Of a stretch of DNA of 64,000 nucleotides, positions 34,522-42,392 are shown in pieces (within the stretch, counting starts at the first letter, position 1; each line of letters begins with the position of its first letter). Below the pieces are notes generated by a model that ran no database searches, had not been told where the DNA came from, and saw nothing but the letters and a program-made list of their open reading frames with translations. The translations under genes were made by a program, and so were the position numbers. Origin of the DNA: Pontibacterium sp049603715 (GTDB lineage: Bacteria; Pseudomonadota; Gammaproteobacteria; Pseudomonadales; Balneatricaceae); contig JBMYSW010000010.1 in NCBI GenBank assembly GCA_049603715.1, positions 57,477 to 121,476 of the forward strand, read 5' to 3'.

Positions 34522-35097
34522 ATGGTTTCTCGTTTAATGGCCGCGCTTTTGGCGCTTTCACCTGCGGCGGTTTTTGCTCATGAGTCGGCAGTTCATTATG
34601 TTCCTCATGGTTTTGCTGCGGGCCTAGTGCACCCACTTTTAGGTTTAGACCACCTTGCGGTTATGTTTGCAGTAGGTTACTGGATGGCAGGTAAATACGC
34701 AGGCGTAACGTCTACACGTATGTCAGCGATCTTTGTGGGTGCTTTGGCGTTAGGCGCAGTTTCTGGTTTGGCAGCCGGCGTTGCCGTAGAACAGGTGATT
34801 TTGCTGTCTGTATTTGTTGCAGCAGCGGTACTGCTAACGGGCAAAGCCTTTAACACCAAGTTGGTGGCTGCTGTGCTAGCAAGTATTGCTGTGTTCCACG
34901 GTATTGCTCACGGCCATGAAATGCCAGCAGATTCTGTACAAGTTATGTATGTACTGGGCTTCTCAATTGCCTGTGCGGGTTTGGTAGCACTGGGCTACCG
35001 TACGAATGCGTTGCTTATTCAAGTTGCACCTAAACTACACGCTAAGCTTGTAGCGGGCGTTGTAGCTTTGTGTGGCGTGCTAACTTTCGCAGGTTAA
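34522..35097 (+). CDS. ureJ: HupE/UreJ family nickel permease
   Basis: The 191-residue protein has a signal-like first segment (LMAALLALSPAAVFA) and about six further helices. The conserved motif HPLLGLDHLAVMFAVGYWMA and the late FHGIAHGHEMP match the HupE/UreJ nickel permease family. It would bring nickel to the cytosol for urease. As the last gene of the cluster it fits UreJ rather than the hydrogenase-linked HupE; no hydrogenase genes are near. Confidence 0.92.
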   Translation: MVSRLMAALLALSPAAVFAHESAVHYVPHGFAAGLVHPLLGLDHLAVMFAVGYWMAGKYAGVTSTRMSAIFVGALALGAVSGLAAGVAVEQVILLSVFVAAAVLLTGKAFNTKLVAAVLASIAVFHGIAHGHEMPADSVQVMYVLGFSIACAGLVALGYRTNALLIQVAPKLHAKLVAGVVALCGVLTFAG

Positions 35098-35133
35098 GCG
35101 CAGTTAAGCCTTTTACTCGTTGAGTAAACCCGC

Positions 35134-35162
35134 GTTGCCCTAACTCAAGTGGTTAGGGCAAC
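35134..35162. terminator. Stem-loop between ureJ and the Lrp-type gene
   Basis: GTTGCCCTAA (35134-35143) and TTAGGGCAAC (35153-35162) form a 10-base stem between two convergent genes. T runs are weak on both sides, so it may be a processed 3-prime end rather than a strong terminator. Confidence 0.55.
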
Positions 35163-35164
35163 AC

Positions 35165-35626
35165 TTAAATCTCTCGAGAGGCCACGTCTTTTACGTCTTC
35201 CATTACCACAAAGGTACTGGTTTGCTTAACATTGGGCAGGCTAGATATCTTCTCACCTAACACTTCTCGAAAGCTCTCAATATCGGCGGTACGTACCTTT
35301 ACAAGGTAATCAAAGTTGCCGGCGATCATATGACACTGCTCTACCTCGGGCACTTCTCGAATCGCTTCATTAAACGCGACCAGCGCTTTTGTTTTGGTGT
35401 CGTTCATGGTGACTTGCACAAATGCGACATGGCGAGCGCCCAGCTTCTTTTGGTCGATAATGGCGGTATAGCCCTGAATAAACTTTTGCTCTTCTAGGCG
35501 CTTTACACGAACCTGACAGGGGGTTTTGGACAGGCCCACCGTGGATGCGAGTTCGGTAATCGTCACGCGCGCATTTTTTTGCAGCTCGCGCAAAATCGAC
35601 ATATCGAGCTTATCTAACAGGTCCAC
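35165..35626 (-). CDS. Lrp/AsnC family regulator, likely of put genes
   Basis: The 153-residue protein has an N-terminal helix-turn-helix (LDMSILRELQKNARVTITEL, then GLSKTPCQVRVKRLEE) and a C-terminal RAM domain that binds amino acids (HMIAGNFDYLVKVRTADIES). It starts with GTG at 35626; the overlapping ATG frame stops at once. It is divergent from putP, with putA beyond, in the arrangement of PutR-type activators of proline catabolism. PutA in this window has no DNA-binding domain of its own, which supports that role. Confidence 0.9.
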   Translation of the reverse strand: MDLLDKLDMSILRELQKNARVTITELASTVGLSKTPCQVRVKRLEEQKFIQGYTAIIDQKKLGARHVAFVQVTMNDTKTKALVAFNEAIREVPEVEQCHMIAGNFDYLVKVRTADIESFREVLGEKISSLPNVKQTSTFVVMEDVKDVASREI

Positions 35627-36018
35627 ATTCCTCTCCTTTCGGTCGTCTCTCGTTCGTTAAAAGGTCTTTTGCATATACTCTGACAACAGCAGGTGAGCAG
35701 TTTGGCCTTTCTGCTTATCTATTGTAGGGGTTTAGCCTGTGGAATAGGGTAAAAAATGTAAAAAATACTATATGAGGCGCTAATTTAGGGCTTAATTCGA
35801 TTTTTAGGTGTAATAAAAGAACAATATCCTAAAAATAGAGCCATTTAAGGGAAATAAACTAATCATATCCCTGTAACATTTTATCCTGTTGTATCTTTAT
35901 TGATCAGTAGTCACTTTTTCTTCTGGAGGCTGGATAAAGGGAGAAAAAATGACCTCGCCTAAACTGAGTGTAGGGCATACCAACAATAATAAGTTTTTAC
36001 AAAACACAGAGGATTTTT
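35627..36018. promoter_or_regulatory. Regulatory region between the Lrp-type gene and putP
   Basis: This 392-base stretch is AT-rich. ATTTTTAGG (35800-35808) and CCTAAAAAT (35828-35836) are perfect inverted 9-base arms with 19 bases between them, roughly centred in the region and fitting a binding site for a dimeric Lrp-type regulator. A short open frame (35949 on) with a strong ribosome site overlaps the putP start and is listed separately. Confidence 0.6.
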
Positions 36019-36125
36019 ATGATTACCCTGACTTTTGTTCTTTATCTGATTCTGATGCTTGGCATCGGTATAGTCGCATACCGTCGCACTCAGGATCTGT
36101 CCGATTACGTCCTAGGTGGCCGTAA
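35949..36125 (+). CDS. Possible 58-codon upstream frame overlapping putP start
   Basis: An ATG at 35949 has GGGAGAAAAA just before it, a better ribosome site than that of putP. The frame reads MTSPKLSVGHTNNNKFLQNT and so on to TAA at 36123-36125, crossing the putP start at 36019 in another frame. The product resembles nothing I know and its second half is putP DNA read out of frame. If translated, it could couple to or limit putP translation. It may equally be chance. Confidence 0.25.
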   Translation: MTSPKLSVGHTNNNKFLQNTEDFYDYPDFCSLSDSDAWHRYSRIPSHSGSVRLRPRWP

Positions 36126-37485
36126 TCTTGGGCCGATCCCAAGTGCGTTGAGTGCTGGCGCATCAGACATGAGTGGTTGGCTACTTATGGGCCTTCCTGG
36201 ATATGCCATGGCTGCAGGCTTTGGTTCTTTTTGGTTAGCTGGCGGCCTGTTGGTCGGTACTTGGCTTAACTGGTTACTGGTAGCACAGCGTTTGCGTGTG
36301 TACTCGCAACGTGCAGACGATGCCCTAACGCTACCGGCATTTTTTGAGAAACGTTTTGAAGACAACAGCCACTCACTGCGTGTGATTTCGGCGGTATTTG
36401 TATTGGTTTTCTTCCTGTTCTACACCAGCTCAGGCTTGGTAGCAGGCGGTAAGCTATTCGAAACCGTATTCGGCTTTGATTACACCATTGCTGTACTTAT
36501 TGGTGCTGCAGCGGTGATCTCTTACACCTTATTTGGTGGCTTCTTGGCGGTGTCTTGGACGGATGTAGTGCAAGGCTTGCTAATGGTTGGCGCGCTTATT
36601 TTGGTTCCTCTTATCGCGATGGGCGAAATTGGTGGCCTAAGCGGTACTTTGGCGGCAGTTGAAGCGAAAAACCCAGAGCTATTAAACATGTTTACCAATA
36701 CTGACGGTGAAACCATCACACTGATTGGTACCTTGTCGTTGGTAGGCTGGGGCTTGGGTTACTTTGGCCAGCCACACGTTTTGGCGCGCTTTAAAGGTAT
36801 TAAGAGCAAAGATGCTGTACCTGCGGCACGTCGCATTGCGGTTATTTGGTCTGCCGTGTCTATGGCGGGTGCGTGTTTTATCGGCTTGGCTGCTATTGGT
36901 TTCCTACCAGAAGGCCTAGGCGATAACGAAACTGTATTTATGGTAATGGTAGATGCGCTGTTCCACCCAACCATCGCAGGTATCTTGCTAGCGGCTATTT
37001 TGGCGGCGGTAATGAGTACCGCAGACTCGCAATTGTTGGTGTCTTCATCTGCATTGGCGGAAGACTTTTACAAGGCGCTTTTCAACAAAGATGCAACACC
37101 TGCACAGCTTGTTAAAGTAGGCCGTATTGCGGTGGTTGTGATCGCAGTGATCGCGACTGGGCTAGCGCTGGATAAAGACTCGCAAGTACTTGAGCTTGTA
37201 TCTTACGCTTGGGCTGGTTTTGGTGCGGCGTTTGGTCCTGCGTTGATTCTGTCTCTATACTGGAAACAGATGACGAAAGCGGGCGCACTGGCAGGTATTG
37301 TTGTTGGTGGCTTAACTGTTGTGGTTTGGAAGCAGCTTTCAGGTGGTTGGTTCGATCTTTACGAGATCATTCCAGGTGTTATCTTAGGCTTTATCGCCAT
37401 TGTGGTGGTGTCTAAGTTTAGCCAAGCGCCTTCTGCCCGTGTGTTGGCAAAGTTTGACGAAGTAGACGCTGAGATTAAGCAATAA
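36019..37485 (+). CDS. putP: Sodium/proline symporter
   Basis: The 488-residue protein of the SSF family takes up proline with Na+. It has about 13 helices with the family signatures YVLGGRNLGPIPSALSAGAS, MSGWLLMGLPGYAMAAGFGS, ADDALTLPAFFEKRFEDNSH and AAVMSTADSQLLVSSSALAE. ATG at 36019 is preceded by GAGGA. Na+-site serines and threonines in the last motif are present. It lies upstream of putA in the same direction but has its own terminator. Confidence 0.97.
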   Translation: MITLTFVLYLILMLGIGIVAYRRTQDLSDYVLGGRNLGPIPSALSAGASDMSGWLLMGLPGYAMAAGFGSFWLAGGLLVGTWLNWLLVAQRLRVYSQRADDALTLPAFFEKRFEDNSHSLRVISAVFVLVFFLFYTSSGLVAGGKLFETVFGFDYTIAVLIGAAAVISYTLFGGFLAVSWTDVVQGLLMVGALILVPLIAMGEIGGLSGTLAAVEAKNPELLNMFTNTDGETITLIGTLSLVGWGLGYFGQPHVLARFKGIKSKDAVPAARRIAVIWSAVSMAGACFIGLAAIGFLPEGLGDNETVFMVMVDALFHPTIAGILLAAILAAVMSTADSQLLVSSSALAEDFYKALFNKDATPAQLVKVGRIAVVVIAVIATGLALDKDSQVLELVSYAWAGFGAAFGPALILSLYWKQMTKAGALAGIVVGGLTVVVWKQLSGGWFDLYEIIPGVILGFIAIVVVSKFSQAPSARVLAKFDEVDAEIKQ

Positions 37486-37521
37486 TCGCTTAATTCACGT
37501 AAGACGATTCGTCTTTCTCTG

Positions 37522-37557
37522 AAGCCCCAGTAAGTTATCTTGCTGGGGCTTTTGTTT
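37522..37557 (+). terminator. Rho-independent terminator of putP
   Basis: AAGCCCCAG (37522-37530) and CTGGGGCTT (37543-37551) form a 9-base stem, followed by TTGTTT. It separates putP from putA, which then needs its own promoter within 37558-37697. Confidence 0.9.
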
Positions 37558-37697
37558 ATAAAGTGGGTGTTTTTATTTATATAAAGTCTAAAAATTATAA
37601 AAAATTTAGTTAAATAGTCATGTATTTGTCACTAATACAAAGAATATGACTTTTGTTGTCTCGTTAAAATTGTACCAATATTGATGAGGTATTTTTT

Positions 37698-40600
37698 ATG
37701 AGTCTAACTACAACCCAACTTCGCCAAGTGATTCGAGATCACTATTTGGCCGACGAGCACCAAATCTTATCGCGCTTGATGCAGCGTTCTGAGCTGACAC
37801 AAGCTGACCGCGCACATATTTCTTCAGATGCAGCAGAGCTCGTGAGTCGTGTGCGTACCGAGAGTACGCCCTCGCTGATGGAAAAATTTTTAGCTGAATA
37901 TGGTCTAACCACCAAAGAAGGCGTCGCGCTGATGTGCCTTGCCGAAGCATTGCTTCGTGTGCCCGATAACACCACCATTGATGACCTAATTGAAGACAAG
38001 GTGGCGACGGGTAACTGGAAAGAGCACCTTGGGCAGTCCGCTTCTTCTTTGGTGAATAGCTCAACTTGGGCATTGCTTGTAACCGGCAAGCTGCTGAAAG
38101 AGAGCGAGCACCAGAGTTTACAAACCCACCTGCGTGGCATGTTTAAGCGCCTTGGCGAACCGTTGATTCGCAAAGCCGTTGGTCAGGCGATGAAGGAATT
38201 GGGCCGCCAATTTGTATTGGGGCAAACGATTGAGTCTGCGGCCAAGCGTGCAACGAAGCTGGAGTCGAAAGGCTACACCTACTCTTACGATATGTTGGGT
38301 GAAGCCGCGCGTACCGATGCTGATGCCTTGCGTTATCATGCCGCCTACAGTGATGCCATTAGCGGTCTAACACCTGCTTGTGTGCATCAAGACATTCGCC
38401 AGAACCCTGGTATTTCGGTGAAGCTGTCCGCTTTGCACCCTCGTTATGAGATGGGCCAAAAAGCCCGTGTTATGGAAGAGCTGGTGGAGCGCACCTTGTC
38501 TTTGGCATTGCAAGCCAAGCAAGCGAACATGGGCTTTAATATTGATGCCGAAGAGGCTGATCGCTTAGATCTATCTTTGGATGTGATTGAGGCTGTATTG
38601 GCCGATGAGCGTTTAAAAGGCTGGACCGGCTTTGGCGTGGTGGTACAAGCCTTTGGTCAACGGGCAAGCTATGTCTTGGACTGGTTGCATACACTGGCGA
38701 CTCAGCTTGATCGCCAAATTATGGTGCGTTTGGTTAAAGGTGCTTACTGGGATGCGGAGATCAAGCGCGCACAAGTGCTGGGCTTAGAAAGCTTCCCGGT
38801 GTACACCCGCAAGGTCAATTCTGACCTGTCGTACATGTGCTGTGCTGAAAAGCTAATGACTATGACCGACCGCATTTATCCGCAATTTGCTACACACAAT
38901 GCGCACTCTACGGCAACGGTACTTTACCTTGCTAAAAAACACGGTGTGACCCACTTTGAGTTCCAGCGTCTTCACGGCATGGGCGAATCGTTACACGATG
39001 AGATTTTGACCACTCAAGGCACGCGTTGTCGTATTTACGCACCTGTTGGTGCGCACGAAGACCTTCTGGCTTACTTGGTTCGTCGACTGCTAGAAAACGG
39101 CGCGAACAGCTCGTTTGTAAACCAAATTGTTGACCACCGCATTGCGCCTCAAGAAATTGCGAAAGATCCTTTTGATCAAGTACAAGGCTACGGCCAGCAG
39201 GTCGCTAACCCTGCCATCGTTGCACCTTTGGCGCTTTTTGGTGAAGGCCGTTTAAATGCGAAAGGCTGGGATATTACTGACCCAACCACGCTGGCGCGTT
39301 TAGAACCTTTGCGCGATACCTTTGCCCAACACAAGTGGCGTGCTAAGCCAATGATCGCTGGTTTAACCGCGTCTGGCGACGCAGTCGAAGTGCGTAACCC
39401 TGCTAATCCTGACGATGTGGTGGGTTACTTGTCAGAAACTCAGCCTGCAGAAATTGAAGCGGCGATTAGTGCCGCGCGTTTGGGTTTTGGTCGCTGGCGT
39501 GCGACTTCGGCGCATGCACGAGCAAAATGTTTGCGCAAAGTGGCAGACTTGTTTGAAGCCCACACACCTGAGCTGATGGCACTGGCGTGTCGTGAAGCCG
39601 GTAAAACGCTACTCGACGCCGTTGGCGAAGTGCGCGAGGCCGTAGACTTTGCTCGTTACTATGCCAACCAAGCCGAAAAACATGCACTTGATGAGCCGCG
39701 TGGTGTGTTGACTTGTATTTCGCCATGGAACTTTCCGTTGGCGATTTTCTCAGGCCAAGTGCTGGCCGCGGTAGCCGCGGGTAACAGCGTATTGGCTAAG
39801 CCAGCCGATCAAACGCCACTTATTGCAGCACGCGCTGTGGCGCTGATGCATGAAGCAGGTATCCCTGTTGATGTGATTCAGCTTTTGCCTGGTTCTGGTT
39901 TGAATGTGGGTGTGCCGCTGACCTCTGACGAGCGTATTGCTGGTGTATGTTTTACTGGTTCGACTGCCACGGCTCAGCACATTAACCGTGCGATGGCCGC
40001 CAACATGGCACCACAAGCACCGCTAGTGGCCGAAACGGGTGGTATGAATGCGATGATCGTGGATTCCACTGCATTACCTGAGCAAGTGGTACGCGATGTA
40101 TTGATGTCGGCTTTCCAAAGTGCGGGTCAACGCTGTTCGGCGCTTCGCGTGCTTTATTTGCAAGAAGACATCGCCCACATCGTTTTGCCGATGTTGTATG
40201 GCGCGATGGACGAGCTTCGTTTAGGTAACCCTTGGCTACTTAGCAGTGATATTGGTCCAGTCATTGATGTGGCGGCACAGCAAAAGATTACCCAGCATAT
40301 CGCTAAGTACGAAGCCTCTGGTCGCTTATTAAAATCAGTAGGCATTCCGTCAAAAGGCACCTATGTGGCGCCTACGGTACTAAAAATTGATGGCATTGCA
40401 GAGCTGGATGAAGAAATTTTTGGCCCTGTATTACATGTGGCGACCTTTGCGGCGGGGCAGCTTGATAACGTCGTAGATGCAATTAACGCCAAGGGCTTTG
40501 GTTTGACCTTTGGTCTGCACACGCGTGTTGATAATCGAGTCGAGCAGGTGGTGAATCGCATTAACGTGGGTAACGTTTACGTCAACCGCAACCAAATTGG

Positions 40601-41318
40601 TGCCATTGTCGGTTCGCAGCCGTTTGGTGGCGAAGGGCTTTCAGGTACGGGACCAAAAGCGGGTGGCCCTCACTATGTGAAGCGTTTTACTCAGCCAACG
40701 GTTCCGGCGGGTAAAAAAGGGTTTTCGGGTAGCGTTGTTTCTAGCGAAGTGGTCGCAAAGTTGGTGGCTGCTTTGGATACTACCTCGTGGCAAAACGAAA
40801 CTGATCCGAGTGCGCGTTTATCGGTATTTTCTGGTGTTTTAGAGGCCGTTGCACCTTTGCGCACAGGAGCACTAGGTAGCGAAGAAATGCCTGGGCCAAC
40901 AGGCGAGCTTAACTTGCTATCACACGCAAGCCGCGGAGTGGTGCTGTGTTTGGGGCCAGACCTTGAAAGCGCTAAACGCCAAGCCGTGGCAGCCTTGCTA
41001 CAAGGTAATGGCGTGGTGCTGGTAAGTACAGGTGTTAGTGACTTTGTACAGCAGTGCCAGCAGTATGGCTTGCCAGTGCAGGGCGCTAACGGCATGCTCG
41101 ATGAGAAGGGGATTATTGGAGCGAATGTTGATGCTGTGTGTTGCAACGGTAACCCGAGCAGCTTAGCGACTGTGCGCAAGGCGCTGGCGCAGCGAGATGG
41201 GGCGTTAATTCCGTTGATCACGGAGTGGAACCAACCAGAGCGCTTTGTGCTTGAACGTCACTTGTGTATCGACACCACAGCAGCAGGCGGTAACGCTAGC
41301 CTCATCGCTTCGGTATAG
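37698..41318 (+). CDS. putA: Bifunctional proline dehydrogenase / P5C dehydrogenase
   Basis: The 1206-residue protein oxidises proline to glutamate in two channelled steps. An N-terminal helical arm (1-120) leads to the FAD barrel (about 150-450; RLVKGAYWDAEIKRAQVLGL). The aldehyde dehydrogenase domain (about 530-990) follows: GVLTCISPWNFPLAIFSGQV, AETGGMNAMIVDSTALPEQV, and catalytic C813 in SAGQRCSALRV. The C-terminal 200 residues form the extra domain of long PutA proteins. There is no ribbon-helix-helix domain at the start (E. coli PutA has 1320 residues), so it cannot repress its own operon. The C-terminal domain keeps the substrate tunnel closed in related enzymes. Confidence 0.97.
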   Translation: MSLTTTQLRQVIRDHYLADEHQILSRLMQRSELTQADRAHISSDAAELVSRVRTESTPSLMEKFLAEYGLTTKEGVALMCLAEALLRVPDNTTIDDLIEDKVATGNWKEHLGQSASSLVNSSTWALLVTGKLLKESEHQSLQTHLRGMFKRLGEPLIRKAVGQAMKELGRQFVLGQTIESAAKRATKLESKGYTYSYDMLGEAARTDADALRYHAAYSDAISGLTPACVHQDIRQNPGISVKLSALHPRYEMGQKARVMEELVERTLSLALQAKQANMGFNIDAEEADRLDLSLDVIEAVLADERLKGWTGFGVVVQAFGQRASYVLDWLHTLATQLDRQIMVRLVKGAYWDAEIKRAQVLGLESFPVYTRKVNSDLSYMCCAEKLMTMTDRIYPQFATHNAHSTATVLYLAKKHGVTHFEFQRLHGMGESLHDEILTTQGTRCRIYAPVGAHEDLLAYLVRRLLENGANSSFVNQIVDHRIAPQEIAKDPFDQVQGYGQQVANPAIVAPLALFGEGRLNAKGWDITDPTTLARLEPLRDTFAQHKWRAKPMIAGLTASGDAVEVRNPANPDDVVGYLSETQPAEIEAAISAARLGFGRWRATSAHARAKCLRKVADLFEAHTPELMALACREAGKTLLDAVGEVREAVDFARYYANQAEKHALDEPRGVLTCISPWNFPLAIFSGQVLAAVAAGNSVLAKPADQTPLIAARAVALMHEAGIPVDVIQLLPGSGLNVGVPLTSDERIAGVCFTGSTATAQHINRAMAANMAPQAPLVAETGGMNAMIVDSTALPEQVVRDVLMSAFQSAGQRCSALRVLYLQEDIAHIVLPMLYGAMDELRLGNPWLLSSDIGPVIDVAAQQKITQHIAKYEASGRLLKSVGIPSKGTYVAPTVLKIDGIAELDEEIFGPVLHVATFAAGQLDNVVDAINAKGFGLTFGLHTRVDNRVEQVVNRINVGNVYVNRNQIGAIVGSQPFGGEGLSGTGPKAGGPHYVKRFTQPTVPAGKKGFSGSVVSSEVVAKLVAALDTTSWQNETDPSARLSVFSGVLEAVAPLRTGALGSEEMPGPTGELNLLSHASRGVVLCLGPDLESAKRQAVAALLQGNGVVLVSTGVSDFVQQCQQYGLPVQGANGMLDEKGIIGANVDAVCCNGNPSSLATVRKALAQRDGALIPLITEWNQPERFVLERHLCIDTTAAGGNASLIASV

Positions 41319-41387
41319 CGCTCTCGTTATACCCCCAAGCCGCACCCTGTTGTAAGCCGCTTCGCTAGCCGTCGCGGCGACACAAAA

Positions 41388-41413
41388 ACGGCCACGCTGG
41401 GTGGCCGTTCTTC
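41388..41413 (+). terminator. Terminator after putA
   Basis: ACGGCCAC (41388-41395) and GTGGCCGT (41401-41408) form a stem, followed by TCTTCT. Confidence 0.75.
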
Positions 41414-41460
41414 TAGTCCTATCATTCTTTGTTTAGCGATTCGTCAGCAAAGAACATTTG

Positions 41461-41484
41461 CCCGCTCAATGAGCGGGTCTTTTT
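41461..41484 (+). terminator. Second terminator between putA and the CheX-like gene
   Basis: CCCGCTC and GAGCGGG (41461-41477) flank AAT and are followed by TCTTTTTTG. With the one before, it isolates putA from the convergent CheX-like gene. Confidence 0.85.
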
Positions 41485-41499
41485 TGTTACCTTTTGTGG

Positions 41500-41946
41500 T
41501 TACTGCAAGGCAACCACGATAATCGACTGGTACACCTTCCAGCGCGTCGGAATGACTACGCATCGGGTGTTTTCTGGTAAGCGGATTCGCTCAGGTGAGC
41601 CTTGTACGACCACAGGTACCGAGATTAAAAACTCCGAGCCAAACGCTTTTCGTGCATTACCTGCAATGGTGTTGGCAATTTCGCCAGCCACGTCACATAG
41701 GTGCTCGTTAGTCACTTCGCTTTCGCCCATGGTAAGCAAAATGTAGCTTAAAAGTGCTTGCGGGCAGGTGTAGTAAACACAGCCTTTGTTTTTGCCTGAT
41801 ACGCCAATAATGCCGGTAAAGTCTGACACCACTGGCTCTTTTGAGTCGAGAAGGTAAGGGACGCCGATTTCAACTTCATCAACGCCAATTTGCTTGTAAA
41901 AGTGAGACAAGCTCTCGATAAAGACTTCGATTGCTTTTTGATCCAT
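41500..41946 (-). CDS. CheX-like chemotaxis phosphatase
   Basis: The 148-residue protein matches the CheC/CheX/FliY phosphatase fold. The key E-x2-N catalytic pair is in DVAGEIANTIAGNARKAFG, E89 and N92. It would dephosphorylate CheY-like proteins. A hydrophobic strand precedes the active site (GIIGVSGKNKGCVYYTCPQA). It is third in a minus-strand unit after the CheA-like kinase and a CheY-like protein, 68 bases behind the latter, and lies beside no flagellar genes. Confidence 0.87.
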   Translation of the reverse strand: MDQKAIEVFIESLSHFYKQIGVDEVEIGVPYLLDSKEPVVSDFTGIIGVSGKNKGCVYYTCPQALLSYILLTMGESEVTNEHLCDVAGEIANTIAGNARKAFGSEFLISVPVVVQGSPERIRLPENTRCVVIPTRWKVYQSIIVVALQ

Positions 41947-42014
41947 GGTGGAAGTTCCTTCTGCGTGCTTTGGCCGCTAATCAGCCAAAGCACGATATCG
42001 AGTTATGATTGGCG

Positions 42015-42374
42015 TTAGTTAGCAAGCTCTAAAAGTGACTTTTTGAGCTCTTCATCGCTAAAGGGCTTGCACAAAAAGCCATGTGCGCCATTGCTCAGGG
42101 CACGAATGGCTGTAGCTTTGTCGGCCAACGCCGAAACCACTAAGATTCGTGCGTGTGGACATACCGAAGCCAGTACAGGAATGGCATCAATGCCGTCCAT
42201 CGTTGGCATGGTCAGGTCAATGGTAATCATGTCAGGCGACGTCTGTTTGGCAAGTTCGATGGCTTCAGCACCATCAGCCGCCGTACCTACCACCGTGTAG
42301 TCCTCAAGACCGTGGGTACGTGAAATACGACGACGAATAACCGTAGAGTCGTCAACAATCATCAAGCGTTTCAT
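42015..42374 (-). CDS. CheY-like single-domain response regulator
   Basis: The 119-residue protein is a lone receiver. Acidic pocket D8 and D9 (LMIVDDSTVIRR), phosphoacceptor D53 (MITIDLTMP), switch S81 (ILVVSALADKATA) and K103 (FLCKPF) are all present. With no output domain it must act by protein contact. It lies 18 bases after the CheA-like kinase gene and before the CheX-like gene, so kinase, receiver and phosphatase are together. Confidence 0.95.
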   Translation of the reverse strand: MKRLMIVDDSTVIRRRISRTHGLEDYTVVGTAADGAEAIELAKQTSPDMITIDLTMPTMDGIDAIPVLASVCPHARILVVSALADKATAIRALSNGAHGFLCKPFSDEELKKSLLELAN

Positions 42375-42392
42375 AAAATAAATAGTCCTTTT

